From the NCBI RefSeq assembly GCF_008806595.1, contig NZ_VZRB01000006.1:1-64000 (forward strand): 64,000 bases of DNA, written 5' to 3'. Numbering within the stretch: position 1 is the stretch's first letter; each line of letters opens with the position of its first letter. The DNA comes from Streptomyces luteolifulvus (GTDB lineage: Bacteria; Actinomycetota; Actinomycetes; Streptomycetales; Streptomycetaceae). Position numbers and translations under genes: made by a program. Positions 49,038 through 58,601 of this stretch are shown here, in pieces. Under the pieces are notes generated by a model that was given only the letters and a program-made list of their open reading frames with translations, made no database searches and was not told where the DNA came from.

Positions 49038-50119
49038 TTCTCACCTGCCGCTTCGTTGTTGACGTACGGGGGCGTGGACCGGTCGTCCCAGCAGTCGACC
49101 ATGTACCGGCCGGACTCGTGGTGGAACCAGTAGACGGAACTGAACCAGTTCCGCATATTTCCCAGACAGGCCCGTACGGCGACACTCAGGTCCTTTCCCC
49201 GCACGGTGCCGTCGGCGATGCGGTCGGCGAAACGCAAGGCGTCCCGTTCGGCCAGCAGGAATTGCAGGATGCATTCCTGGACGCGTCGCCGAATTTCCCC
49301 CACCGCTTCCTCCAGCGTCAGCCCCTCGTGTTTGATGAGACTGAGCCCGAGATTGTGGACCTCGTCCCCCGCTATTTCCTTGGGGAGTGAACAGAGGTCG
49401 TTGTACCAGGCGGCGAATTCCTGGCTCAGCAGCGCCGCCCGCCGAAATGCCGGGTGTTTGCGCACCTGGTCCGGCAGTTCACATCCGGCGCTCGGCTCCA
49501 GCAGATCGGTCCAGATCCAGTGCGCGAAGGTGAGGCGGCGCAGGGCGAGATACTCCTCGACCGTGGGAACCCGTCCGACGGTGCGGTTGCGGAATTCCCG
49601 GTCGTACGCCTCGATCACCGCGTGGAAGTGCCGGGCGAACCGCGCGTTCCACCCGTCGGACAGGAACGAGTACAGCCGCGCCACACTGTCCGCCAGCCCT
49701 GCGACCAGTGGGTCCTCGTGGTGCAGATGGGTCAGGGGTGAGTCCAGGGCGGCGTGCAAACGGAACCTGAGCTGCCGCCAGGCGCCCGCCCGGCCGTGGA
49801 CGATGTCGCGGTCGTGCCGGTCGTCCCAGACGAAGAACCACGCGCTGTAGTCGGCTATCGCCTGCAGGACGTCGTCCGGGGCACCGATGTAGTACCCCGC
49901 CATGAGGTCGGTGTAGCACAGGCCGTCGGCATATTCCTCCACCTTGTCCGCAGGCATGAGCCGTTTTTCCAGCAGCCAGGTGCGTGTCTTCTCCTGGAGC
50001 CTGGGCCAATACGAGTGGAGTTGCCTGGGAAACGCTGCTTCGATCACCGGAAGAGAGAGCGAGGGTGGGATGGCGATCGCCGTCAGTGTCGATGTGGTGC
50101 TGTATGGGAAAGCATGCAC
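49034..50119 (-). CDS. Epi-isozizaene synthase (sesquiterpene cyclase)
   Basis: A 361-residue class I terpene cyclase turning farnesyl diphosphate into epi-isozizaene. The first metal motif is [11 protein letters not shown] (DDxxD, about residue 99) and the second is [11 protein letters not shown] (NSE, about 240). The C-terminus NNEAAGEK and the length match the S. coelicolor enzyme. GTG 50119 was chosen because it gives exactly that length and starts with HAFP; the frame is open further upstream. It is the first gene of the albaflavenone operon. The following 282 bases up to the deformylase gene hold its promoter and a terminator only. Confidence 0.95.
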   Translation of the reverse strand: MHAFPYSTTSTLTAIAIPPSLSLPVIEAAFPRQLHSYWPRLQEKTRTWLLEKRLMPADKVEEYADGLCYTDLMAGYYIGAPDDVLQAIADYSAWFFVWDDRHDRDIVHGRAGAWRQLRFRLHAALDSPLTHLHHEDPLVAGLADSVARLYSFLSDGWNARFARHFHAVIEAYDREFRNRTVGRVPTVEEYLALRRLTFAHWIWTDLLEPSAGCELPDQVRKHPAFRRAALLSQEFAAWYNDLCSLPKEIAGDEVHNLGLSLIKHEGLTLEEAVGEIRRRVQECILQFLLAERDALRFADRIADGTVRGKDLSVAVRACLGNMRNWFSSVYWFHHESGRYMVDCWDDRSTPPYVNNEAAGEK

Positions 50120-50340
50120 GAACAAAACCCCTCTCAGCCGCCAGTCGCGCACGCCCCTCCCTCTGTGCGGGGCGTGCGCCGTTGCGTATCCCCGCACTGC
50201 CCATTCAGCACCACAACTGACCGTTCTGGGAATGGATTTGCTTCGTTCACCACCCCTCAGCGCGTAGAATCTCCCCCTCTGTGCCGGGTTATGGATCACT
50301 GGAGGAGTACAGGACGATCGGGAGTGCGACAGACAGACGA

Positions 50341-50380
50341 ACGGCGCCTGTGCGGGAAGGGAATCCTGAACAGGCGCCGT
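50341..50380. terminator. Hairpin downstream of the deformylase gene
   Basis: 11-bp arms ACGGCGCCTGT (50341-50351) and ACAGGCGCCGT (50370-50380) with an 18-base loop lie 20 bases beyond the def stop codon. Confidence 0.75.
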
Positions 50381-50401
50381 GCGTACGGGAGTCGTGGGGC
50401 G

Positions 50402-51052
50402 TCAGTCGTTCGCGACCACGGGGTAGCGGGGCTCGTTCTCGGCCATCTGCCGCAGCGCGTCCTTGCGTTCACGCTTGGAGAGCCGGTCGATGTAGAGGTA
50501 CCCGTAGAGGTGGTCGGTCTCGTGCTGCAAACACCGGGCAAAGTATCCGGTGCCGCGCACCTTGATCGGGTTGCCCTTCTCGTCCTGCCCGGTCACCTCG
50601 GCGTAGTCCGGGCGGGCGAGCGGCGCGTACGCGGTGGGCACCGACAGGCAGCCCTCGTTGCTGTCGTCGAGCCGGCGCTTGTCGGCGGGCAGGTCGACGA
50701 GCTTGGGGTTGCAGACGACACCGACGTGCCGGACGCCCTCGTCGTCGCCGCAGTCGTAGACGAAGACCTTCAGGTCCACGCCGATCTGGTTGGCGGCAAG
50801 GCCCACGCCCTCGGCGGCGCGCTGCGAGGCGAACATGTCCGCGACCAGCTGCTGAAGCTCCTCGCCGAACTCGGTGACGTCCTTGCACTCCTTGTGCAGC
50901 ACCGGGTTCCCGACGACCGTGATCGGCCGCGAGGTGCCCCGCTCACGCCAGGCGTTCTCGCGCTCCTCCGTCTCCTCGGTGTCGATGACGAAGCCCTCGT
51001 CGTCCACGGGGAGCACGCCCGCGTGCTGCTGATCGGTGTCCTGCTGCGCCAT
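50402..51052 (-). CDS. def: Peptide deformylase
   Basis: A 216-residue enzyme that removes the formyl group from new proteins. All three metal-site motifs are present: [10 protein letters not shown] (about residue 85), EGCLSVP with the Cys ligand (about 133) and [11 protein letters not shown] with two His ligands and the catalytic Glu (about 175). A 40-residue acidic N-terminal extension ([18 protein letters not shown]) precedes the usual start of the fold, as in other Streptomyces copies. Start ATG 51052. Confidence 0.94.
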   Translation of the reverse strand: MAQQDTDQQHAGVLPVDDEGFVIDTEETEERENAWRERGTSRPITVVGNPVLHKECKDVTEFGEELQQLVADMFASQRAAEGVGLAANQIGVDLKVFVYDCGDDEGVRHVGVVCNPKLVDLPADKRRLDDSNEGCLSVPTAYAPLARPDYAEVTGQDEKGNPIKVRGTGYFARCLQHETDHLYGYLYIDRLSKRERKDALRQMAENEPRYPVVAND

Positions 51053-51110
51053 GACCGACGTATGCCTTCCTCGGAAAAACGGGGGTGTGATGCTGATACA
51101 GGGTACGGGG

Positions 51111-51187
51111 AGCGCCCCATCAGGGGCGCGCGGCAGTGTCGGTGTGCAGCTCCGCCACGTGGGCGCGACCAGCCACGACGGCGCCGA
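51111..51187 (+). repeat. Dispersed palindromic repeat, copy A
   Basis: The unit begins with the hairpin GCGCCCC-loop-GGGGCGC, continues with a CTCCGCCACGTGGGCGCGA part and ends GACCAGCCACGACGGCGCCG-like. It is clearly related to 58491-58567 in the same orientation. It lies upstream of the deformylase gene and directly beyond the stop of the TPR gene. Such REP-like units are frequent between Streptomyces genes. Confidence 0.8.
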
Positions 51188-51188
51188 G

Positions 51189-52169
51189 CTAGCAGACTTC
51201 CTCCAGATCCCGCCAGTCCCGAGAATCCGGGCTGTCCGCAACCCACCCGTCCAGCAACCCCCTGACCAGCGAAGCCGGCGCTGCCACCCCGCACTCCCGC
51301 TCAGGCACCCACAACTGCCCGTCCGTCCGGTGCCCCAGCGGCCCGGGGTGGCCCGGCTCACTGTGATCGTGCGGATCGAGATGCTCCCCGTCCCCCTCGT
51401 CGGACGGCATCCGCGACTCGGAGCACGTACGGCACAGCAACCGCACCGAGGACGACCAGTCCTCCGCCGCGAACCCCGCGTCCGCGGCCAGCTGCTCCAG
51501 CGCGTCCCGGTCGTCCTCGGTGGCCGCCTCCAGGAGGACCACCCAGGTGGGGACGGGCGAGGGCGCCCACAGCTCGATCTCGTCGAACACCGGGTAGGAG
51601 TGCCCCGCGGCCGTGCTCCGCTCCCCATGGGGCACCCCGTCGTGCAGCACGACCTCGCCCCAGCGCCGTCCGGAGGACGGCAGCGGAATGGACAGCACCT
51701 CTATCCGCGCGGGATCCAGCCGCCGCCCCCAGACCACCTCGGCCTCGCCCTCCGGCGACAGCCGTACGGCGGCACTCCCGAGGTCCATGCCCGCCGGTTC
51801 GCCGGAGGCCGTCGCGCCCCCGGGCACCCGCAGCCCGTAGGCCTGCCAGGCCCGCCGGGCCAGCGGCCAGTCCTGGAGCGCGGTGGCGGCGATGCCGACG
51901 TTCCACCAATCGGGTGCCCCGGTCTCCCGGTCGAGCAGGGCGACGGCACGCAGTCCGGCCGCCCGGGCCTGCTCCCAGTCGTGCCGGAACTTGTGGAGGA
52001 GGGCGAGGTTGAACCAGGACTCGGACAGCCAGGGCTCCAGATCGGCGGCTCGCGTCAGCAGCGCCCCCGCGTCCTCGTAACGGCCGTCGCCGATCAGCGT
52101 GAACGCGCGGTCCGTGGCCTGCCGCCAGGAGGCGGAGGGCCGGTGCCGTCCCTTGCCGAAGATCCTCAC
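51189..52169 (-). CDS. Tetratricopeptide-repeat protein
   Basis: A 326-residue protein. TPR-like helices occupy residues 12-110: [40 protein letters not shown], then [20 protein letters not shown]. The second half is a mixed domain with CRTC ([10 protein letters not shown]) and a C-terminal WDL-type end, possibly a metal-binding or protein-contact region. No enzyme motif is seen. It probably mediates protein contacts in the cytosol. Confidence 0.78.
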   Translation of the reverse strand: MRIFGKGRHRPSASWRQATDRAFTLIGDGRYEDAGALLTRAADLEPWLSESWFNLALLHKFRHDWEQARAAGLRAVALLDRETGAPDWWNVGIAATALQDWPLARRAWQAYGLRVPGGATASGEPAGMDLGSAAVRLSPEGEAEVVWGRRLDPARIEVLSIPLPSSGRRWGEVVLHDGVPHGERSTAAGHSYPVFDEIELWAPSPVPTWVVLLEAATEDDRDALEQLAADAGFAAEDWSSSVRLLCRTCSESRMPSDEGDGEHLDPHDHSEPGHPGPLGHRTDGQLWVPERECGVAAPASLVRGLLDGWVADSPDSRDWRDLEEVC

Positions 52170-52273
52170 GATTCCCGCCTGCCAGTTCCGTGGAGTGGGC
52201 TGGCTGTGCCCCCGGACACCCTCTCATTCGCATCCAACCACGTACGGCTGGAAGGGCGCTCATTACCCATGGG

Positions 52274-53557
52274 TTACCCAGTGGCAGGCAGGGTCAGACA
52301 GTCCCGTGAGAGGACCCTCGCCAGCGCCTCCACCACTTCGGGCGCATACTCCCCGGCGGTCGCGAGGCGCAGTTCCTCCAGCGCCTTGAGGGCCCCGCCG
52401 GGCCCGGCGTCCCGGGCCTTCTCCTCGTACGCGTTCACGGCCCGTACGATCCGTGCGGCGACCGGCTGCTCCCTGCAGGGGTCGGCCTGGCGCTCCACGA
52501 CCACCGCCACCGCCGTGTCGACGCCGGTCTGGCGTACGACGGCCCCGCCGAGCAGCGCGATCCGCCGCTGTTCGGCGACGGGCAGGCCGGCGGTGGCCCC
52601 CGCGGGTACCGGATCGACCAGGCTGAGCTGCCCGATGTCATGCATCAGGGCCGCGTACTCCAGCACGGTCAGCTCGGGCCCGGACAGCCCCAGCTCCCGC
52701 CCGACGGCCTGGCTGAGGGCGGCCACCCGACGGGCGTGCCCGGCCGGGGTGTACCCGGCGACCTCGGTGGCCCGGGCGAGGGAGGCGATGGTCTGCCGGT
52801 ATGTGGTCCGTACGGCCGCGTACCGCCGGAAGGACAGCTGGGTGAGCAGCAGGGGCAGCGAGAACACGGGCAGGGCCCACAGCCCGGCCACGGCGACGGC
52901 GAGCGCCATCACGGCCCCCGTCGCGATGACCGCGGACCCGATCCCGAGCAGCGCCCGCAGTTCGTCGCGCAGCAGCGGGCCGAAGGGCCAGCCGGTGCGG
53001 GAGTGCGCCAGGGCGGCGGCGAGCAGGGCGTCGCACAGCGCGGTCAGGGACAGCAGCGCGAGCAGCACCAGGGCGTATGCGGTCCCGCCCCAGGTTCCGA
53101 ACACGCCCTGGCCGTACAGCGGCTGGAAGCACACGGCAGCGAACCCGACCGTCAGCACACGCCGGGCGAGATGGTCGAGCGCCTGCCCCTGCCCGCGCGC
53201 GGTGTGCGGCACGCTGCCGAGGAGGGAGGCGGCCAGCACGACGGCGACGGCCTGAAGGGCGCCGTGATGGGTCGGCTGCCCCGCGTCCTCGCCCAGCAGC
53301 GCGTACGCCAGCGCCCCGGCGGCCCCGAGCGGCGCGGCCTCCCTGACCTGGGTGCCATGCATGGGTGTCCCCCCGTTGGAGCGAAGCCGAGAGGGCGGGA
53401 GGGTGAGCTCACCGACGGTGATGAGCAGGCCGAAGGCGAGCGCGAGGGGGCGTTCGTGGAGGCCGGTCCAGAGGGTGTGGAGGAGGGAGACGGCGGCGAG
53501 AAGTCCGGCGCAGGCGTGGATGAGGCCGAGGAGGACAGGGTGCCGCGTCGATCTCAT
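52274..53557 (-). CDS. Membrane-anchored HD-domain protein (degenerate HD-GYP)
   Basis: A 427-residue protein. Six or seven membrane segments occupy residues 8-260 (VLLGLIHACAGLLAAVSLL and later LALLSLTALCDALLAAALA). An HD domain follows (about 275-400): TPAGHARRVAALSQAVGREL and YAALMHDIGQLSLVDP. The GYP part is missing, so it may not hydrolyse c-di-GMP. It overlaps the HD-GYP gene by 4 bases (ATGA), so the two are made together and may form a complex. Confidence 0.82.
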   Translation of the reverse strand: MRSTRHPVLLGLIHACAGLLAAVSLLHTLWTGLHERPLALAFGLLITVGELTLPPSRLRSNGGTPMHGTQVREAAPLGAAGALAYALLGEDAGQPTHHGALQAVAVVLAASLLGSVPHTARGQGQALDHLARRVLTVGFAAVCFQPLYGQGVFGTWGGTAYALVLLALLSLTALCDALLAAALAHSRTGWPFGPLLRDELRALLGIGSAVIATGAVMALAVAVAGLWALPVFSLPLLLTQLSFRRYAAVRTTYRQTIASLARATEVAGYTPAGHARRVAALSQAVGRELGLSGPELTVLEYAALMHDIGQLSLVDPVPAGATAGLPVAEQRRIALLGGAVVRQTGVDTAVAVVVERQADPCREQPVAARIVRAVNAYEEKARDAGPGGALKALEELRLATAGEYAPEVVEALARVLSRDCLTLPATG

Positions 53558-54903
53558 GGGGCACTCCGGCCGACGCTGTCGGGGTGCCCTTCCGGCCGAG
53601 CGGAGACGGGTGGGCCTTCGCGGCCGGGTGGTAAGACACGAGGCGACCGGGCCTCGTCCGCGGTGACCGCCGGATGCCACACGCACCGCCCGAGCGCCCG
53701 CCTGAGCGCCGCGACCATCCGCGGATCGAACTGCGCACCCGCGCACCGCTCCAGCTCCTCCAGCGCGGCGGCAACCGGCCGGGCCCGACGGTAGGACCGC
53801 GTGGAGGTCATCGCGTCGAACGCGTCGGCGACCGCCACCACCCGCGCCGACTCCGGAATCTGACTCCCCGTCAGCCCGTAGGGGTACCCGCTTCCGTCCA
53901 GCCGCTCGTGGTGATGCAGAACCGCCGCCCGTGCCTCCCCGAGAAAGGAGATCCCCCGCACCATCTCGTGCCCGTACTCGGGATGGAGCTCGATCACGCG
54001 CCGTTCCTCGGGCGTGAGCGGTCCGTCCTTCCTGAGCAGTCGCGTGGGAACACCCAGCTTGCCCACGTCGTGCAGGATCCCTGCGAACCGCAGGACTTCG
54101 ACGCGCTCGTCGTCCATCCCGAGCTCACGCGCGATCATCATGGACGCCTGCCCGACCCGCTCGCTGTGTCCGCGTGTGTAGCCGTCCTTGATGTCGACGG
54201 CCTGCACCAGCGCCCGGATCGTGGCCCGATGGGCCGCGCGTTCGCGGTGGTACTGGGCGAACGCCCACCACGACACACACATCGGAAGCAGCACGAGCAG
54301 CGCGGCGAACGGCCCGTAGGGACTGTTCCACAGCACGGCCATCATCAGCCCGGCCAGCCCGTGCACGGCGACCGGAGCGGGCGACCGCAGGAACAGCCCG
54401 CGCCAGGCCCGGTGCACCGGCACCCGCTCGGCGAGCGCCAGAATCCCCCCGTCCAGGGCGGACAGCACCAGACAGAACGCCAGCACGGCCGCCCCGGCCG
54501 GGACGAGGGCGTACGGGAAGTCGGACGCCACGACCGCGTCCCGCCCGCCGAACGCCCAGTGGACCCGCGCCGCCACCCCTACGCAGACGACGAGTTGGGC
54601 GGCCCGCCAGATCCGTCTGAGCCCCTTGGGCCGCTGGTCCACGGGAGAGAGCAGCGCCCCCGGCAACGGCACCAGCGCGGCGGCCGACGGGGGCAGCAGA
54701 AAGGCCCCGGCGAGCAGGACGGGGTAAAAGGTTCCGGCAAACCTCCATCGGGCGGCGACCTGCTCGCAGCAGCCGTAGAGAAGGGCGAGCAGGAGAACCG
54801 CCCACCAGGGCGTACGAGCGCCGGGCAGCGGTGACAGACAGATCAGCGCGGCGACGACGACACACGCCACGTAGGCACGTGCCCGTGCCGGAACCGTCTC
54901 CAT
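53554..54903 (-). CDS. Membrane-anchored HD-GYP domain protein
   Basis: A 449-residue protein. Seven or so membrane segments (residues 10-235) precede a full HD-GYP domain: KDGYTRGHSERVGQASMMIA, FAGILHDVGKLGVPTRLL and VLHHHERLDGSGYPYGLTG (about 335-350). HD-GYP proteins cleave c-di-GMP or related messengers. A Pro/Arg-rich C-terminal tail of about 50 residues is probably disordered. Its partner gene encodes a similar protein with a shortened HD domain. Confidence 0.88.
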   Translation of the reverse strand: METVPARARAYVACVVVAALICLSPLPGARTPWWAVLLLALLYGCCEQVAARWRFAGTFYPVLLAGAFLLPPSAAALVPLPGALLSPVDQRPKGLRRIWRAAQLVVCVGVAARVHWAFGGRDAVVASDFPYALVPAGAAVLAFCLVLSALDGGILALAERVPVHRAWRGLFLRSPAPVAVHGLAGLMMAVLWNSPYGPFAALLVLLPMCVSWWAFAQYHRERAAHRATIRALVQAVDIKDGYTRGHSERVGQASMMIARELGMDDERVEVLRFAGILHDVGKLGVPTRLLRKDGPLTPEERRVIELHPEYGHEMVRGISFLGEARAAVLHHHERLDGSGYPYGLTGSQIPESARVVAVADAFDAMTSTRSYRRARPVAAALEELERCAGAQFDPRMVAALRRALGRCVWHPAVTADEARSPRVLPPGREGPPVSARPEGHPDSVGRSAP

Positions 54904-55012
54904 CGCGCCCCCTCCCCGGACATGGCAGTCCAGGGTTCGGAGACTAGGGCGGCCGGAGGGAAACCCGCGGGGCCATCACCCGCGGATTAGCACGTTCGAG
55001 TGACTGCGGTGG

Positions 55013-55315
55013 TCAGGACTCCTGCGGAGTCGCGGTCACATCGTGCTCGGGCACCGCCTGCCCGGAGCGGATCAGGTCGATCCGGCCCATCACCTTGGCG
55101 CGCAGGTCGGTCGGCACGTCGTCCTGTCCGCAGCACCGCTTGACGAGCTTCTTCACGGCCTGCTCCAGGCCGTACTTCTCCAGACAGGGCGAGCACTCCT
55201 CGAAGTGGTGCTCGAACTTGGTGCAGTCGGTGTCAGGCATCTCATGGTCGAGGAACTCGTAGAGATGATCCAGGATCTCGCTGCAATCGGTCTCGTGCGG
55301 CTCTCCGCAGCTCAT
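55013..55315 (-). CDS. rsrA: Redox-sensing zinc anti-sigma factor
   Basis: A 100-residue ZAS-family protein. The zinc ligands are Cys11, His37, Cys41 and Cys44 in HFEECSPCL, the HxxxCxxC pattern, and Cys61/62 lie in KRCCGQDD. Thiol oxidation expels zinc, forms a disulfide and frees SigR. It overlaps the sigR stop by 4 bases (ATGA). Confidence 0.96.
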   Translation of the reverse strand: MSCGEPHETDCSEILDHLYEFLDHEMPDTDCTKFEHHFEECSPCLEKYGLEQAVKKLVKRCCGQDDVPTDLRAKVMGRIDLIRSGQAVPEHDVTATPQES

Positions 55316-56004
55316 GAGCCTGAGCCTTTCGCTTCGTTCGACTCTCCGGCGCCGGCCGGGACCAGCCCGCGCTCACGGGCGTAGTCCTCGAGCATGCCGC
55401 GCAGTTGACGGCGGCCCCGGTGCAGCCGGGACATCACCGTACCGATGGGTGTCCCCATGATGTCCGCGATCTCCTTGTACGCAAAGCCCTCGACATCCGC
55501 GAGATAGACGGCAATGCGGAACTCCTCGGGGATCGCCTGCAGCGCTGCCTTCACGTCCGAGTCCGGCAGGTGGTCGAGCGCCTGCGACTCGGCGGAGCGC
55601 AGACCCGTCGACATGTGCGACTCGGCGCGGGCGAGCTGCCAGTCCTCGATCTCCTCGGCGGCGCTGCGCTGGGGCTCGCGCTGCTTCTTGCGGTACGAGT
55701 TGATGAAGGTGTTGGTGAGGATCCGGTACAGCCACGCCTTGAGGTTGGTGCCCTCGCGGAACTGGTGGAAGGACGCGTACGCCTTGGCGTACGTCTCCTG
55801 CACCAGGTCCTCGGCGTCGGCCGGGTTGCGCGTCATGCGCAGGGCCGCCGAGTACATCTGGTCGAGGAATTCGAGCGCGTCCCGCTCGAAGCGCGCGCTG
55901 CGCTCGGCGGTGGTCTCCGCCGTCGCGGCACTCGTGCCCTGGCCCTCGGGCTGCTCCGCCTGGCCGTGATCGGTCCCTGCGTCGGTACCGGTGACCGGAC
56001 CCAC
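55312..56004 (-). CDS. sigR: Thiol-oxidative stress ECF sigma factor SigR
   Basis: A 230-residue ECF sigma factor. Region 2 is [20 protein letters not shown] (about residue 60) and region 4 is [20 protein letters not shown] (about 170). It drives thioredoxin, mycothiol and proteolysis genes under disulfide stress. GTG 56004 gives the stable short form (start MGPVTGTD). The same frame opens at ATG 56169 and gives a 285-residue form with a 55-residue N-terminal extension, exactly the size of the unstable SigR' of S. coelicolor made from the SigR-dependent promoter. That promoter is present upstream. Confidence 0.96.
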   Translation of the reverse strand: MGPVTGTDAGTDHGQAEQPEGQGTSAATAETTAERSARFERDALEFLDQMYSAALRMTRNPADAEDLVQETYAKAYASFHQFREGTNLKAWLYRILTNTFINSYRKKQREPQRSAAEEIEDWQLARAESHMSTGLRSAESQALDHLPDSDVKAALQAIPEEFRIAVYLADVEGFAYKEIADIMGTPIGTVMSRLHRGRRQLRGMLEDYARERGLVPAGAGESNEAKGSGS

Positions 56005-56227
56005 CTCCTCAAGCTCCTGGGCAGGACCGAAACCGATCCCACCAGAATCGGAGGATAGACGACGATCCGGTCCGCCCGCCGCCCGAATAGAGGCGGTCTT
56101 GGCCGCGTGCAGCACCGTCCAGTCCAGGTCAGTGCGGCTGCTGCGGGTCGGGCATACGGTCGAACCCATGCGGCGGACTTCCTCTCCTGCGACGTCGGCG
56201 CTGGTGGTTCAGCACTTCTGTCCGCTC

Positions 56228-56254
56228 AACAGTGGGCCCGCGCGCATCATTCCC
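56228..56254 (-). promoter_or_regulatory. SigR-dependent autoregulatory promoter
   Basis: On the minus strand GGGAAT (56254-56249) and GTT (56230-56228) are separated by exactly 18 bases, the SigR consensus. It lies 59 bases upstream of the ATG for the long SigR form, so induced transcripts encode the extended protein. Confidence 0.9.
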
Positions 56255-56260
56255 GAAGCT

Positions 56261-56899
56261 TTACCCGAGTGACCCGGTCCACTTCACGACCCCGTCGGTG
56301 ATGAGCGCCACTGCCTGGTCCTGTGTGATCTCCGCCCGCTTCGGCACGACGAAGCCGTGATCGCCGTACGGCACCTCGATCAGTTCGTACGGCCCCTCGG
56401 GGAACTCCGCGGGCTTGCCGAACGGGTCGTTGCCTCCCTGGACGACCAGTGTGGGCACCCCGGCGCCGAGCAGTTCCACCGCGCGGGACTTCTCGGGCTT
56501 GCCCGGCGGGTGCAGCGGGAAGCTGAGGGCGAGGACGGCGTGTGCACCCAGCTCCACGGCCGTACGGCAGGCCACGCGGGCCCCCGCGCTCCGTCCGCCC
56601 GCGATCACGGGCAGTCCGGGCCCGGCCAGCGCCGGCCACAGGCCCCGCCAGCCCACGTCCAGCGTCCTCGGCGCGGGCGCCAGCTTCTTCCCGGCCACCC
56701 GCCAAGGCTGCTCGACGAGCGCGACGGTCACACCGTGTGCGGGCAGCCCGGCCGCCAGGGCCCTGAGGTCGCGTGTCCCGATGCCGCCGCCCGCGCCATG
56801 GCCGACGGCCAGCAGCAGGCGAGGCTCGGTGGCCTTGTGCCAGGTGATCCGGGCGGTACCCGCGTCCGTCTCGACGGTCTCGATGGTCTGGGTCGTCAC
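56261..56899 (-). CDS. Alpha/beta hydrolase-fold protein (KANL3/Tex30 type)
   Basis: A 212-residue hydrolase-like protein. The oxyanion region is LLLAVGHGAGGGIGTRDLRA (about residue 28-47), the nucleophile elbow is IAGGRSAGARVACR (Ser about 103), and the acid and base lie in LVVQGGNDPFGKP and YGDHGFVVPK. This fits the dienelactone hydrolase-like/Tex30 group. The substrate is unknown. It lies upstream of sigR and 1 base from the SRAP gene end. Confidence 0.82.
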   Translation of the reverse strand: MTTQTIETVETDAGTARITWHKATEPRLLLAVGHGAGGGIGTRDLRALAAGLPAHGVTVALVEQPWRVAGKKLAPAPRTLDVGWRGLWPALAGPGLPVIAGGRSAGARVACRTAVELGAHAVLALSFPLHPPGKPEKSRAVELLGAGVPTLVVQGGNDPFGKPAEFPEGPYELIEVPYGDHGFVVPKRAEITQDQAVALITDGVVKWTGSLG

Positions 56900-56900
56900 A

Positions 56901-57716
56901 TCAGAAAAGTGTGCCCTCTTCGGGCCCCTCCAGCTCCTTCAGCAGCTCCGGTCCGTTGTTGCGCACATTGCTCACCGCGGTCGTCACCGGATAGGCCCGC
57001 ATCAGTCCCGCGGGCGGCGGCTCCAGCAGCGACTTCAGCTCGTCGACGTCCGTGCGCGCGGGGTCCAGCCAGGTGTCCCAGCGGTCCCGGGTCAGCATCA
57101 GCGGCATCCGCGGGTGGATGTCGGACAGCGCGTGCGGACCCTCGGCCGGTGCCACCGCCAGCGGGGTCCGCTCGGCCTCCGTGGTGATGACGGAGCACGT
57201 CACCCACCAGGCCTGCGGATGGTCGTCGGGCAGGGTCCGGTCCCGCCAGAACTCGTACAGCCCGGCCATCGCGAAGACCGACCCGTCGGCGGGGAGCACG
57301 AAGTAGGGCTGCTTGCGCGGCCGCTTCCTCCTGCCCTCCACCTCCAGGTCCCTTTCGTCCTTGCCGGTGACCCACTCGTAGTAGCCGTCGGCGGGGATGA
57401 TGCAGCGGCGTGCGGAGAAGGCACGGCGGTACGACGGCTTCTCGTGGACGGTCTCCGCGCGCGCGTTGATCATCCGGGCCCCGCCCTCGGGGGTCTTCGA
57501 CCAGGACGGGACGAGTCCCCACTTCAGCGCGCGCAGCTGGCGAACCGGCCGCCGATCCTCCGCGTCCTTCACAGGACGGTCCAGGACGGCGTAGACCTCC
57601 TTGGTCGGAGCCACGTTGTAGTCCGGCTCAAGGGTCTCCTCGGGGTCCCACTTCTCGATCTCAAAGATTCCTGCGAGATCCTCAGGCCCACGACTGGCCG
57701 CATACCGTCCGCACAT
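56901..57716 (-). CDS. SRAP-family DNA-protein crosslink protein (YedK/HMCES type)
   Basis: A 271-residue protein. The catalytic Cys2 lies in MCGRYAAS, and other family positions are PDYNVAPTKE (Asn about 35), INARAETVHEKPSYR (Glu about 105) and DIHPRMPLML (His about 205). SRAP proteins form a covalent thiazolidine link with abasic sites in single-stranded DNA. The start must be at MCGRY because Cys2 is the active residue. The gene diverges from an M50 protease gene with 50 bases between starts. Confidence 0.92.
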   Translation of the reverse strand: MCGRYAASRGPEDLAGIFEIEKWDPEETLEPDYNVAPTKEVYAVLDRPVKDAEDRRPVRQLRALKWGLVPSWSKTPEGGARMINARAETVHEKPSYRRAFSARRCIIPADGYYEWVTGKDERDLEVEGRRKRPRKQPYFVLPADGSVFAMAGLYEFWRDRTLPDDHPQAWWVTCSVITTEAERTPLAVAPAEGPHALSDIHPRMPLMLTRDRWDTWLDPARTDVDELKSLLEPPPAGLMRAYPVTTAVSNVRNNGPELLKELEGPEEGTLF

Positions 57717-57766
57717 ACGTGCCACACTGCCAGATTCCACGCGACGTGAGGGAGCCACCGCCGAAC

Positions 57767-58489
57767 ATGCACACCACCGCATCCGACTCGCTCGCCGCCC
57801 TCTGGGACGAGATCTTCGGCAGTCAGCCCGACCCCGACCTGTGGGTGGTGATCGGGACCCTGGTCGCCGCGCTCGTCCTGGTCGTCCCGCACAACGTGTG
57901 GCGCCTCTCGCGCAACGCCATCACCATCGCCCACGAGGGCGGCCACGGCCTGATCGCGCTGCTGACCGGCCGGCAGCTCACCGGCATACGGCTGCACTCC
58001 GACACCAGCGGCCTGACCGTCAGCCGCGGCAAGCCGTACGGCCTGGGCATGATCCTCACCGCGGCCTCCGGCTACACCGCTCCCCCGCTGCTCGGCCTCG
58101 GGGGCGCCGCGCTGCTCGCCGCCGGGCACATCACCGCGCTGCTGTGGCTGGCCACGGCCCTGCTGATGGCGATGCTGGTGATGATCCGCAACGCGTACGG
58201 AGCGGTGACCGTGATCCTCACCGGCGGCACCTTCGTCCTGGTGTCCTGGCTGGCCGGCCCGCAGGTGCAGGCGGCGTTCGCGTATGCGGTGGTGTGGTTC
58301 CTGCTGCTCGGCGGCGTCCGCCCGGCCTTCGAACTCCAGGCCAAACGCGCCCGCGGCGGCGCGGGCGACTCGGACGCCGACCAGCTGTCGCGCCTCACCC
58401 ACGTCCCGGCGGGCCTGTGGCTGTTCCTGTTCCACGCGGTGTCGCTGTGTTCGCTGATAGGCGGCGGCCGCTGGCTGCTGGAGGGGTGA
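57767..58489 (+). CDS. M50-family membrane metallopeptidase
   Basis: A 240-residue membrane protein. The zinc motif is AHEGGHGLIALLTG (HExxH, about residue 54) in the second membrane segment. The conserved ASGYTAPPLLGLGGAALL follows near 105, and about six membrane helices are seen. Relatives cleave substrates inside the membrane, often to release regulators. No partner is evident in the neighbourhood. ATG 57767 was taken as the start. A dispersed repeat follows directly after the stop. Confidence 0.85.
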   Translation: MHTTASDSLAALWDEIFGSQPDPDLWVVIGTLVAALVLVVPHNVWRLSRNAITIAHEGGHGLIALLTGRQLTGIRLHSDTSGLTVSRGKPYGLGMILTAASGYTAPPLLGLGGAALLAAGHITALLWLATALLMAMLVMIRNAYGAVTVILTGGTFVLVSWLAGPQVQAAFAYAVVWFLLLGGVRPAFELQAKRARGGAGDSDADQLSRLTHVPAGLWLFLFHAVSLCSLIGGGRWLLEG

Positions 58490-58490
58490 A

Positions 58491-58567
58491 CGCGCCCCTG
58501 TGAGGGGCGCGGGGCCGTGCATCTGTGCGGCTCCACCGTGCGGGCCCGACCAGCCATAACGGCGCCG
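58491..58567 (+). repeat. Dispersed palindromic repeat, copy B
   Basis: Begins with the hairpin GCGCCCC-loop-GGGGCGC, followed by GGCTCCACCGTGCGGGC and GACCAGCCATAACGGCG. It matches copy A at 51111-51187 in order and orientation. It lies between the M50 protease and aroA genes. Confidence 0.8.
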
Positions 58568-58601
58568 CACCCGGACCGGTGCGTCCTTATACAGTGGGCG
58601 C

